A DNA stretch of 31,030 nt from Larix sibirica (lineage: Eukaryota > Streptophyta > Pinopsida > Pinales > Pinaceae), in NCBI GenBank assembly GCA_004151065.3, contig NWUY0300008408.1:1-31030 (forward strand). Reading direction: 5' to 3'. The position numbers and the translations under genes were made by a program. A model generated the notes under the pieces. The model saw only the letters and a list, made by a program, of their open reading frames with translations. It had not been told where the DNA came from and did not search any database. This document shows, in pieces, positions 11,501 through 21,649 of the stretch. The stretch's first letter is position 1. Every line of letters starts with the position of its first letter.

Positions 11501-11670
11501 TTTGATCCCTGATCAAATGGTAAATATCACCCCATTTGAATTTAGGATCTATTCCTGTGATATGCTTTGTGTCGTTGAACTGAATCTCCAGAGATTCTGC
11601 CTGAACCGGTTCATCATCAGACGCTATCTACAATATGGGTTTGGAGGAGCACTTTGAACCCTTTTTAGAC
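8560..11670 (-). pseudogene. Long unassigned gene with coiled-coil C-terminal half (decayed)
   Basis: A single coding track can be followed over about 3.1 kb. The likely start is the ATG at 11668-11670 (MSKKGSKCSSKP). Blocks in order: FNDTKHITGIDPKFKWGDIY (~11540-11590); after a frameshift near 11420, WILPHIDTKSQIITSAMGKG; then 10858-11241 (FRIVATLICKVYGRPNSTHY, WAKIISDNM, FHMSSYLVDCI), 10647-10877 (YVAYQILWAQEHAKY, YYLTPEGTYLCVYG) and 10380-10634 (LLPKYVIDCIILKEIV, FWPPLPLIVKSYRLNK). From about 10330 down the reading is Lys/Glu-rich and heptad-like, including 9685-9936 and 8770-9231, with several stops. It ends near 8560. There are no zinc knuckle, protease, RT or transposase motifs. The compact globular half loosely recalls uncharacterised plant transposon-associated proteins of the plant-mobile-domain kind; that is a weak guess. 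Function unknown. Confidence 0.6.
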
Positions 11671-12469
11671 ATTTATGAATCCTGTATTACAGAGGAAGCA
11701 TCATTATCTTGGGTAAAGTCCATTGAAATCATAGAATGAGATGCAATATCAGAAAAAACTAACAACGACTACATAGATTTGCAATAAATAAACAAGTTAT
11801 TTTCATATGAATGAATGCATTGTTCATCACTAAATATGAAAACCCCCTAGTTTATCTGTTAGGGTCTCTATTGGCACATTTTCCATCCCGCAATAGTGAA
11901 AAAACGTAACGGCTCGAGACAGTCGAAACAGGGTTGGGTCAATTTTGCACACACTTGAAGTTAGGGTTTAATGGAACAGGAGAAAACTTCAAAATAATGT
12001 TCACTTGGGGAAAAAGAAGCACTGGTTGAGTTTTAGGGGATGTTCAATATATAACTAAGACTCAAAACCCTTAAACCCTTAGGACAAAATCGACCAATAA
12101 GCAACGAAAGAAAGAAAATGGTCAAGCACGAGACCAACAAGAAACATCATGGGCCTTTTCCCTCAAAACATAAATCACCAAGTGAAAAATAACCCATTTG
12201 AATCCAACAAACAAGGTGAAAATGTACCTACGTGGAAGATGGATGACATGTGTGCTAGATTGATTGGTCGTAGACATGAGTGTATCGAGTGAGGAATATT
12301 ATCCAATGGGCACGCGATTGAATGTGCTTACGTAACAATGATGATGAGAGGGAAAACGAAGTTCTTTGCTTTAAAAGATCTTTGAAAAACCTAAGTCTCC
12401 AAATGACATTAACAACGGCTTCAATGTACTTTAGTGACTCCCACAAGTCATTTTGGCATAAAATGGAAA
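11671..12469. other. Non-coding stretch upstream of the unassigned gene
   Basis: No convincing frame is present. On the minus strand this is the 5' flank or leader of the gene that starts at 11670. A short minus frame at 12255-12446 has no motif. A possible LTR-type border (TGTTAGGGTC on the plus strand at 11857) exists, but no partner supports it. Confidence 0.4.
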
Positions 12470-13080
12470 ATTAACCCAACACCTTTCGATGTTGAATTCA
12501 ATTCCCACTGCGATCATCGTTTCGATGACGAACTTCAATTTACAGTGATAGTATCGGTGTCAAATCGAAATCTGTGTAAATACGTTTCAGTTGAAAGGTT
12601 CAAAAATTTTGCGTTGTTGAGTTTCAGCGGAAGTGACAAAACTAACGCAATTGTGTCGGCGGAAAATGATCAGTTTTGCCGATACGGTTTCAACGTAGAA
12701 TAGATAAGGTTGTTGAACCGTTTCGGCACCAAAGTTACAAGTTCGCCGAAAAGACAAGAAAATGACGATGGTTTTGGTGACTATCCAAAAATTCAAAGCA
12801 ACACTTTGGGGAAGGAAATGGAAGCATTTTGATATTTCGGCATAATTTTCAAAATCTTTCCGAAGTTTCGGCGGAGAACATTGAGTCACGCCGAAATTTC
12901 GGTGCAAAAAGTAAAACTTCGCCGAAATTTCGGTGAAAAGTTAAAATGTTAGCCGATGTTTCGGGAAAAAAGGGGGAGTTTCAATGACATTTTGACGAAC
13001 TTACGTAAACTCGCCAAAACGTAAAACTTCTAGAAAAATGCCGATTAAGGAAAAGTTTAAAATTGGCTAAGTACTTGGGG
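12470..13080. promoter_or_regulatory. CpG-rich island with degenerate palindromes
   Basis: CG dinucleotides are clearly more frequent here than on either side, mostly inside TTCGG, CCGAA, TTCGCC and GCCG words. It overlaps short frames on both strands that look like chance readings. It lies about 0.8-1.4 kb upstream of the unassigned minus-strand gene and next to the truncated end of element 2. It could be the U3 part of an LTR or an isolated promoter-like segment. The regulatory label is inference. Confidence 0.4.
12829..12983. repeat. 31-bp-period array of a 12-bp palindrome
   Basis: Five units start at 12829, 12860, 12891, 12922 and 12953, exactly 31 bases apart. Each opens with a form of CCGAAATTTCGG. 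The copies at 12891 and 12922 are perfect palindromes, those at 12860 and 12953 have one and two changes, and 12829 keeps ATTTCGG in phase. The 19-base remainder of each unit is A-rich and much less conserved. A weaker in-phase trace may exist at 12798. Confidence 0.85.
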
Positions 13081-13221
13081 AAAATGTCAACTTCGTTCAA
13101 TACTTAGCTTAGTTTAAGAGGGGATCAAATGCTTGAGAGAAGTGAAGGTCAAATTTAAGGTGGTGCCCTAGTATTTCCAATTTAGGAGGGTGGTTGCAGT
13201 TGTAATAGTCCCCTACGAACA

Positions 13222-13625
13222 TGTGTAATGTTAAAGGCTGAAAATTTATAAGTCATTTTAGTTATCATATTAGTATGTCGTCTCATGGTATTATCTGAAG
13301 GGGTTTATGCTTTTATAAATAAGTTTATTATTAGTTCTGAATCACCAAAAAAATCAATTTTTTCGCAGCCCAAATATACCAATTTCTCTAATCCTAAAAG
13401 CAAAGATTCAAATTCAGCAATGTTGTTTGTACAATGGAAGTTTAATCTATACGAAAATGAGTGAGATTTCCCAAAAGCATTATACAAATAAATACTGCCA
13501 CCATTCCCTTGTTGGGAAGCAGTATCATCGAATTATAAATGCCACATTTCATCATGAAAGTTAGTATCAGGTTTATTTTCAACATCATCCATATCATCTT
13601 CTGCAAATATAGAATAGACTCCAAG
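13222..13625 (-). pseudogene. Additional RNase H (element 2), truncated
   Basis: Motifs on the minus strand: a first-Asp region FDDTAS near 13520-13535, directly preceded by a stop; LNFHCTNNIAEFESLLLGLE (Glu in AEFE) near 13390-13445; and IDFFGDSELII (second Asp) near 13335-13365. A stop lies near 13308, and the reading continues to FSAFNITHV at about 13222, where it ends. The final Asp-containing helix is missing. The domain follows the protease directly, as in element 1, so it sits ahead of where RT would be. Confidence 0.8.
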
Positions 13626-13682
13626 GTCTATTTCAATAAAATTGACTGTGCGATACAGAATATTTTCAATGTAAAGCACAAT

Positions 13683-14310
13683 TCAATCTTCACTATATAC
13701 AATGATATTTTTAGGTCCTCTAGGGATGATAATGTGAGTACCATCCATAGAATAATACCCACCTGTTAAGGCTTTCCCGTCTCTTCCAAGTATGATTGAA
13801 TAATTGCGGACATTCATGTCTATTACTTGAATATTAAAGGTTGTGTGGATCTTAGGGTGTGCACACATTACAAGTGTGACATCTTTGAATTCCCCAATAG
13901 TGTATTGACGCTGCTTATTAAAAGCAAGCATATTTATAGAATTCTCATTAGTGCATGAAAGACCAAGTTCTTCCATGATTTTCTTTGACATTACAATAGG
14001 GAAAAAACCACAATCTATGAGGCAACAATGCAAAACCTTATCCATTATCTTCATTAAAACATAAAATGGGTTTTTTTTATATTATAAGGTAAAAGGACAG
14101 AGCCTAGGGTTTCATCATCTTCGGTAGCAGTATTTGTATTTGATGCTATGGGATTTGATTTATTTATAGTGGTATTTACAGGTTCATCAGACAAAATTTT
14201 TCATTAATCCTACATTGTTCTGGGGTACGTGCAAGATCCAACAAAGTTGCATTACATTTCACCTTAGCCAATTCTTCAATGATATGTATTTTTTATTTGG
14301 AATGACTAAG
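13683..14310 (-). pseudogene. Retropepsin-type protease (element 2)
   Basis: An upstream linker with HIIEELAKVKCNATLLDLAR lies near 14225-14290. The protease core at 13683-14054 shows HCCLIDCGFFPIVMSKKI, which occupies the place of the D-S/T-G active-site loop, then EELGLSCTNEN, VIDMNVRNYSIILGRDGKAL and DGTHIIIP. The catalytic Asp is kept but the loop reads DCG. NYSIILGRD is the typical second conserved block of plant Ty3 proteases. Frameshifts separate linker and core near 14060-14200. Confidence 0.8.
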
Positions 14311-14393
14311 AAAGAAGTAGAAGGATGTTGATTTGGTAGGCCAGCTAAAGACTTTTCAAGATGCTGAGAGGAGTGAGGAATTGATTGCTTTTG

Positions 14394-15350
14394 TTAGTAA
14401 TCACTTTGATTTTGATTATATCCATTTCTCCTCTGATTATGATTAAAATTTGGTTGAATCCTAGTAATAACATATAGGACATCATCCTCCTCCATCCAAT
14501 ATATCAAATTAATGGTTGGATTAGTTCTCTTACCGAAAACTCGCTCTTTGGTGGCTTTAAGCACCTCGCAGGTGTTATGATCATGATACTCTTCACATAA
14601 ATTACAAAAAGGTCTAGAAACCAAGGTATGGATTTGATTAACAAGTTGCTACATAAGAGGTGGGGGTAACAGAGGATTCAATTGTGCGGGTGCAGGAGGA
14701 AGTATTATTTCAAAAGAAATCATCTGGTTACTCATAACCTGCATTAATTGCAATACTATAGACATATCAACATTCTTACTAGTTTAGTCATTTAAATGTA
14801 GCCCTATTCAAATAGCTTGTTCCTCATACTCAAGGCATGCTTGAAGGGCAATAGATAGTCCATTAACACTTTTCTCTTCCAATCGGTTTCAATAAATAGA
14901 GGGCAGCGTATTATAATAATGAATCATGGTATCTTGATTATGAGGTCGAATAACCTCAGGAATACAATTATAAATCTTGGTGAAATGCAGATTAAATGCT
15001 TTAATAGATTCACTGGGATGATAAACAATATTATTATAATAATTCAACCAATCTGCAGGGCTTTGAGGTTTTCCAAATGTAGATTTGGACCAGTAACATA
15101 GTTCTTCCCATGTTGATAAAGACTTAGGTGGAATATCAAAGAAGTTGGAAGCAAATTTACCTTCAACAGAGTTAAAAAATAGATGCATACAAGTGTCGTT
15201 ATTGTTAGCTCCAATGTTATAGCAAACATTGGAGAATGCATTTAAATGCTCCTCGACAGTACAAGTACCATTTCTTGAAAAATTTGGAAGATGGTCTTTA
15301 AACTTAGGTAGTGGATTCCTCGTAGGATTTAGATTCAAAGGGGACGACAT
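14394..15350 (-). pseudogene. Gag (element 2)
   Basis: The frame opens at 15350 (MSSPLNLNPTRNPLPKFKDH) and stays readable to 14394 with stops at about 14888, 14795, 14773 and 14650. The core has VEEHLNAFSNVC, FFNSVEGKFASNFF, WEELCYWSKSTFGKP and FNLHFTKIYNCIPEVI, matching the retrotransposon gag domain. A zinc knuckle CNLCEEYHDHNTC follows near 14570-14610. The stop-interrupted middle is Pro-rich. A capsid-nucleocapsid protein of about 320 residues is expected for this family. Confidence 0.85.
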
Positions 15351-18150
15351 ATGCCAGGGTGTTGTGTAAAGGTCTTATTCAAACTGAAAAAGGACATATT
15401 TTTTAATTACCTTAGTAGGGTCAATGGTTGAGATAGTGGGATTATAGCCACTATACATACTACCCAAAATTGAAGAAGTTGTCACCTAACAAGTCATTGT
15501 ACTTGAAATTTAAGGAGAGATTCATGAGAGGGAGATTCTGCAAATTGGTGATTCAGATTCTAAATCAAAGTAGTGATGGATTATAGTTCTCCTAAGATTC
15601 TCTAATATATTCCTTCCTCTCCTTACTTGGCTAATTGGGTCAAATTATGGTGGTTTCTCTCTGATGTGATGCGATTACCGGGGAGGTGAGTACATAAAGG
15701 GATAAACTAAGGATTTGAATTGACTTGTCCCAAATTAAATTCCCTCTGTTCATCAACCTCTATTTCCCTATCAATTATCTCCCAAGAATTTTGAAATTGT
15801 TGACGATTTTGGGTTGTATCTAGAATATACTAAAAAATACAAGATGTAACACTTGATTGGTCTTCAAACCCTAAAATAATTTTAGGTTGTTTAGAATGTA
15901 CAATCATGAATATAAATATAAATAGTGACTACCACTAATAAACTAGCCAACTTGCTGCAAAGGTGGAGTAATTCGTACAAAAAATGAGCTAACAACACTG
16001 AAAACCAGAAGATCTGTACCTATTCAGAGGACTCTTCTACCACTTCAACAATAGTAGTTAAAAAATCTCTTGCAATATTGCTTTGGCCTGGCTCCTTAGG
16101 TTGGTTTGGAAAAATTTATGTCATATAAAATTAAAATAACTACCTAAAAAACACACAACCACAAATCGATAAAATAAAAATAAAAAACACATTAGACAAA
16201 AAAAAAACAAAAAACAAAAAACAAAAAAAAACACAATGAAACACCAAAAGCCACTAAGGACTAGAAAGTCCCTAGTATGGCCGCCAAAAAATATCTTGAT
16301 GATGGAAATGATAGTTCCAAATCAAGATATTCAAATCCTTTAAGATAGTTAAACAAGGAAGAGTGGGAATGAAAACCCTACGTTTATAGTCAATCAAAAT
16401 GATAAAAAAAATTCACCCTCATATGTGTATCATGGAAGCTTTTGTCATTTATATTTTTAGAAACTATTTAAATATTAATAAAAAGGAACAAAACATAAAA
16501 TTATATCTGGTAAATAGACTGTACATGAAAACTATTATAGGAATATGCAATAAAAATATGTTATGAATCTATTACAAAACTTCCCTAGTAACTCCCTTAA
16601 TTGATCTTCTTATGACTCCCATAAATCCACAAACATAAAATAAAACTATGCACAAAGTAAAACATAATTTATCATTGAAATACAATCTAAATGAAGTCTA
16701 AGAAGTCAAGAAACATAAAAATTAACAAATAAACAAGGTATGGCATCCAAAAGTCTTTCCTCTATTGATTTGTTTCATCACTACACTAATTAGTGTATGG
16801 TAATTTGAATTTTTGGATTAGAAATGTGTCCCTTCACAAATGACTAGCATTTCTAACCACTTGATCAAATGTGTAAATGATAGATACAAAATACTAAGAG
16901 AACCAATATAGTTGGGGAAGGAAGAATCCAGTGGGCTCTTTGAAAGATGGAATTTTTTTCTACAACCAAACAACCAATTAATGACAACCTACAGGAAACA
17001 AATTTACTAAAATATTAGCAGACAAAAGGATAAAGATACCTTTTACAACACAAAATCAGTTCTTAGTCTCCAATCTATCACCTAGCAAGGACTCCTTCTA
17101 TCACATAAATGTTAGATATAGGAAACAAAGTGTAAATCTAAAATAGAAAGTTTAGACACAAAGAAACATCAGGGTCTTAGCATACCATAGCATTAGCATT
17201 CTCCACCTCCTAGTGATTGCAAGTCTCCTTTTAAAGCATTTACTCCAGGAGTTAGTTTCATAACTACCTCTCCAAATCAGTTTGAGAACTATCGGGATAA
17301 GTAAAGACTCAAAAGACAAAATACTTTTAACTCATAGGATATAAGCGAGTGATAATTATTTATTCTTTTTAAACAAGCAGACACATTCGCATGTGATTAA
17401 TTAACCAAAGGGGGACCCTCCTAATTATTTAATCTTAATTACTTGGGTCGCCCACTTCTCTTTAATGCAAACACAACCATCAAGAACATAAATAATTTAT
17501 GCAACATAACTTATAGCCTCAAGAGTCATAACATACATAAATGTCTTAACCATATCTATCTCAAAGATGAAAATGTCGAAATGTGCCCAAATTTTAAACC
17601 TTACACTGTCCATACATAAAAAAATGCACCAAAGCGTAAGTGTCCATGTCACTAAAATGCCCAAAATATTACTACACCAATTCTGCATGTTAATCCACAC
17701 ACATCACAGAGATTCCTCAAAATCTTGATCACATAGTACTTAACAAAATTCTGCCTATTTTATCACTTTGTAAGTTTCAAAAAATATACATGAAGTCCAA
17801 AATATCAAACTATTGCAAAACATAGATCATGCCAATCATCACAACACTCTTCGAAGAAACTGAGGAACAAAGTGCCTAAAAGGAATCCGAATACCAAATA
17901 GTTTTTTAGGGGGTGAATTAGACATCGCATTACCAGATTCAGTAGTAGAGACCTCAACCACCTATTCTTCTCTCTTTGGATCTTCTTTAGGAGGGGAAGG
18001 AGGAGGATGATCATTAGGAACTATAGGTACAATAGTTTGAGCATTTGGGAGAGGATTAATTCTAGCAAACAAAGCAATCATAGAATTCTTTCGCAACACT
18101 TTGCAGAAAAGAAACTTGGTAGTTTTAAATGTGAACATCTAAGACATGAA
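15351..18150. other. Non-coding stretch, probable LTR/leader debris
   Basis: No convincing coding frame is seen. The part just above 15350 should be the leader of element 2. The minus strand near 16278-16292 reads TTTTTTGGCGGCCATACTAG, which could be a decayed primer-binding site, but no LTR pair confirms it. Minus frames at 17497-17700 and 17805-18014 carry no motifs. The 3' LTR of element 3 should lie near here, but I could not match its expected TGATATGATC start. Confidence 0.4.
16168..16236. repeat. A-rich low-complexity tract
   Basis: Imperfect AAAAAC and AAAAT units run for about 70 bases. It resembles a retroposon A-tail on the plus strand, but no coding sequence precedes it. Confidence 0.8.
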
Positions 18151-18179
18151 AATAAGTGTCTAACCTCTTATTTTGTTGG

Positions 18180-19020
18180 GTATAGATATAGAGGCATGGA
18201 CTAAGGAATGATTAAATACCTCAATTTTACATCAATTTTTGGATGAAAGGATGTAGGAAACCTCAAATAACAACCCAAAATATTCTCCAATGATTTCTAA
18301 AAGTGACTAAGAAATATGGAGTCATGATTAGACATAATAATGAGAGGTAAGAAAAAATGGTATCATACAAGTTAGACAACTCAACAACTACAAAAGCATT
18401 CATAGTTTAATTGTTGCATGGAAGAAACACAATTTATAAAACCTACACACAACAACAAATATACAATCATACTTCAAAATAGTAGTAGGTAATCCATTAA
18501 TAAATCCCATGGATATCGATTCCCAAGGTCATGAGGGGATTGGAAGCAGGTGGTACAATCCAAACTTTCTATTAGAAGTTTTAGGTTGATTGCATAATGA
18601 ACATATCCAAATAAAATCTTCCACATGGTTTCTCATATAAGGTCAATAATTTTTTTCAAATGTTACAAAGTCATCAATGTGCCAAAATGACCACAATCTA
18701 AAGAGAAGTGTGCCTATATAATGAGTCTAAGGCATGCTGAAATAGTTGGTACACAAATACGATTTAATTTGTACAACAAAAATATTTGAATGCATAAGAA
18801 AAGGAGTTTAATTTAATACTATAGGTTGCCATAGAAAGGTGAGGATCATACTGAAGTGTGGTCTAAATAATAATTATCTTCCAATATTCATATGCAAAAA
18901 TTTGGGATTCATAATGTGTAAAACATTGGAAGTAGGTATACTCAACATATCAAATTTTTTATTACCAACCAACTCTTTATACTTAATAGTGAGATGAAAT
19001 TGTTGAAGATAAGAGGCCCA
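18180..19020 (-). pseudogene. Integrase (element 3)
   Basis: After KHLKWASYLQQFHLTIKY (end of RNase H and connection) the reading reaches WICSLCNQPK (Cys pair near 18590-18610) and PWESISMGFINGLPTT near 18485-18530, where the family has a catalytic Asp (MDF); here it is Gly. A second block near 18185-18310 gives HDSIFLSHF and then FHPKIDVKIEVFNHSLV, the FHPQTDGQTE region. Many stops and frameshifts interrupt it. The copy is inactive. Confidence 0.75.
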
Positions 19021-19039
19021 TTTAAGGTGCTTCTATCCC

Positions 19040-20160
19040 TGAATATTAAACCGTGAATTTGATAATATAAGACATTAGTGATTAGTGTGAAGGATGGTTT
19101 GTTCACCAAATATGTCTTGGCTCCATTGCTTCAATCCATGGATTAATGCATAAAAATATTTATCATATGCCATGTATTTATATTTTGTTGTATAAACTAT
19201 TTTTGAGTGATATGTAATGGGGTGGCCTCCTTGCTTAAGAACAACACCTATGGCATAATCACGGGCATTTGTCTCTATCTCAAAGGATTTATCCAATATA
19301 TCAAGGAAAGCAAAGGGAATCCTTGAGCCACTAAAATGCATTTGTTTCTACAACATGCCATGAGAAATTTTTTTGATTGGAAATTTGATGAAGTACCTTC
19401 GCAATGCAATATAAATGATTGATGGTTTTTCCCTTTGAAATCCATACCATCAGGGAATTTTTTATATGTGTAGTATTCGATGGAGTGGGAAAATATTGAA
19501 TGGCTTTGACTTTTTTTTGATCTTCATGTACTCCAATGTGTTCAGTAACAAGATCCAAATAATGAATAGACATTTTCCCAAAGAGTTACTTATTAATTTT
19601 TGCTTGTAATATATGTTTCCACATAAGATCAAGCAAAATATAAACAAGTTGAACATGGTCCTCCTAGCCACTAATATAAATTTTCCCAAATTTGGGAAAA
19701 TATGTCAATGATGAATCTCATGAATGTGGTCAGAACATTTGTATGACCAAAATGCATGATGAGCCACTCACAAAGACCATAGTTTGTTTTCATAGTCGTT
19801 TCCCAAACTTCTAAAGGGTTTATAAGTACCTAATAATATATAAAAGTGAGATAACGTTTTCTAAGAAATCCCCCCCCTTTCATTGGTTTATGGATCATCA
19901 ATTTTGGGTAGTGGGGACTAAATTTTCATGGTTATCTTGTTCAATACTTTATAATTTGTGCAACATATCTATTTGTTCTATTCTTTATTGGGTAAAATTA
20001 TGATTAGAAAACCATTAAAATTTCAAGGACATATCGTACCATATTTAAAGAATTTGTGCCACTACTTCTCCATCTATGCACCCTCAATAGGTGTGGTGCA
20101 ATATGCAAGGAAATTGGGAGGTGAAGAATGTGAAGCCAAATTAAGGTTGTCCTAGATGGT
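19040..20160 (-). pseudogene. Reverse transcriptase and RNase H (element 3)
   Basis: The RT entry near 19960-20110 reads CTNYKVLNKITMKI, the DYRALNKIT-type block. Near 19690-19800 the reading YGLCEWLIMHFGHTN, then TTFMRFIID, matches the palm helix before YxDD. The thumb at 19331-19573 has YLDLVTEHIGVHEDQKKVKA and IQYFPTPSNTTHI. The RNase H at 19075-19341 gives FEIETNARDYAIGVVLKQGG, YDKYFYALIHGLKQW and ILHTNH. In that family the first motif is TDASDYA and the last TDH; here both Asp read Asn. The domains are in normal Ty3 order. Frames are broken near 19330, 19570 and 19690. Confidence 0.85.
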
Positions 20161-20629
20161 TTGGAGAGGACAAAATCTATAGGCTCTTACAAAAAAATTG
20201 AATATACATCAAGAATATCCTGAATAACTGAAGGAGGGATCTTCCCTTTGTTATATTATTTTTCTTTTCAATCAACACCAAGTATTAATAAATTTTAACA
20301 TGCGTTATTGCTTGCATCCCATAAAGGGGTTGGGAAAAGAAAAAGTAGAGGTAAGTTTGTATAATTATTATATTTATTAAGTCTATAAGTGTTTTGTCGT
20401 TCATCATTGATGGCATGTTGATCATATTGGTGAGAATGACCAAGACCTAATGAACAATCAAATAGAATAACATCACAATGAATTGTATATTTAAGGGTCT
20501 AAGGGAAAGAGTGATTGCACATTGCCTAGTTTCTACTATGGTATTCCTTACATCTTTAATCTAAACCATGTGATAGGGAGTAGGATTGGTTGTATTTGGT
20601 ACTATAAATATGAAACTGCTTCTGAGTTA
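20161..20629 (-). other. Protease-RT linker of element 3
   Basis: On the minus strand near 20160-20260 the reading IPPSVIQDILDVYSIF resembles the start of the RT region in chromoviruses. The rest, to about 20620, has no motif. No protease active site was found. Confidence 0.45.
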
Positions 20630-21450
20630 CTAGATTTTTATTCTTTTGTTTTTTTGTAAAAGATACTTTTTATATATACAAAAAAATATTTAACTATCAA
20701 CAAAAAAAATAGAACGAAAGGGTATATACAATGAAATTTACATCCCCTTCCTTATGCAACCAAAACTTCTATGAATTTAGAATAAGGGGTAGAATCTGAC
20801 ATATTGGCATCCTTAGTCAATAATAACCCTTTCCTATAAGCAACTGCATACATACCTCCTCTTTTCATAATTGACAAAAAGAATCCAAATAAATAAGTTC
20901 ATTTTCAAACACATATTTGCAGTAGAGTTTCCAAAGAAAAAATAAAACTGAAATGATAAAACAATGCCAAATAATATCCAAAACATATTGACTCAAAGAT
21001 TTGAAATCTCTTAAAAACACATCCCTCCAATGTAGTTACCACTAAATAATTCTTTCCAACTACAACTAAGCCTAATCCCAACAAGATCTCACAAAAGAGC
21101 AATCCCAAAGGATGTGCTTCACCATTTATTCCTTTAGACTGGGGAGGCAGAGTCCATCTAAAAGGCCACTCTTTGCTAGCAACGCCTTGGAGGGGAGATC
21201 CTAATAGATCACCAACCAAGCAAATACATGAAGCTTATATGAAATCTGCATGGACCAAACATTATGAAACCTCCAATTCCAACGACTCTAAGCATTTGAT
21301 GAAACCCGCCGAGCATTATGAACGGGAGCTAGCACATGCCTCTTATACAAAATGGAATAAAGTCTACAAAACAAATTATACTTTAACATAGTGGTTATAT
21401 GTGAAGATAGATTCCCTCATATTGACTGCATAATATCCGGCCTTTAATAC
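20630..21450 (-). mobile_element. 5'-truncated LINE fragment inside element 3
   Basis: The minus strand carries the C-terminal zinc-binding region of an L1-type ORF2: WNWRFHNVWSMQISYKLHVF followed by AWLVIY, LPSKALLAKSG, and in the next frame EEMVKHILWDCSFVRSCWD near 21080-21130. This is the W...K..VFAW...L....L plus HLLWDC pattern of plant LINE RT tails. A T-rich run at 20636-20662 on the plus strand would be the A-tail of a minus-strand insertion. It occupies the place where element 3's protease is expected. It is a separate insertion from the large LINE at 23144-29180 and has the opposite orientation. Confidence 0.65.
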
Positions 21451-21649
21451 ACGATATGGGTTTCAAGCAATTGGATTATCAATCGTAATTTTGTATCTTC
21501 AAGTGTTTCTCTATGAGGAGATCAATGTCTCAAGTTTGTTATGTGAAAAGGGAATTATATTTTTTCTTAGATTAAATAGTTATGCATTCATAGGTGGAAT
21601 GACCATGCCTCTTATGATAATTGCAATGCTTTCCTTCACTAGTGGATGA

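Larger units (their letters stand above)
13222..15350 (-). mobile_element. Ty3/gypsy element 2, truncated (gag-protease-aRNH)
   Basis: Reading the minus strand from 15350, gag is followed by protease and then aRNH, the same order as element 1. The coding signal stops inside the aRNH at about 13222, and no RT, RNase H or integrase of this copy follows. The sequence next to the break on the minus strand begins TGTTCGTAGGGG, which could be the terminus of an inserted element. The proteins resemble those of element 1 only loosely, so this is a different family or an old branch. Confidence 0.85.

Noticed and set aside
12255-12907. Short open frames on both strands in the CpG-rich island
   Set aside because: They overlap each other on opposite strands, follow the repeat words, and show no motif; they are best read as chance frames.
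12829-12983. CRISPR-like array
   Set aside because: The unit is only 31 bases in total, with a 12-base palindrome and drifting filler. There are no long conserved repeats with unique spacers, and the context is plant DNA.
7512-13221. An LTR pair (7512-8477 and about 11860-13221) flanking the unassigned gene
   Set aside because: The terminal sequences of the two candidates do not match on inspection, so they cannot be the two LTRs of one element.
16168-16236. A-tail of a plus-strand retroposon
   Set aside because: No LINE or SINE-like sequence is recognisable upstream, and the tract is mixed AAAAC/AAAAT rather than pure A.
21173-21391. Plus-strand 72-codon frame
   Set aside because: It is the antisense of the LINE tail fragment, whose minus-strand reading has conserved motifs.
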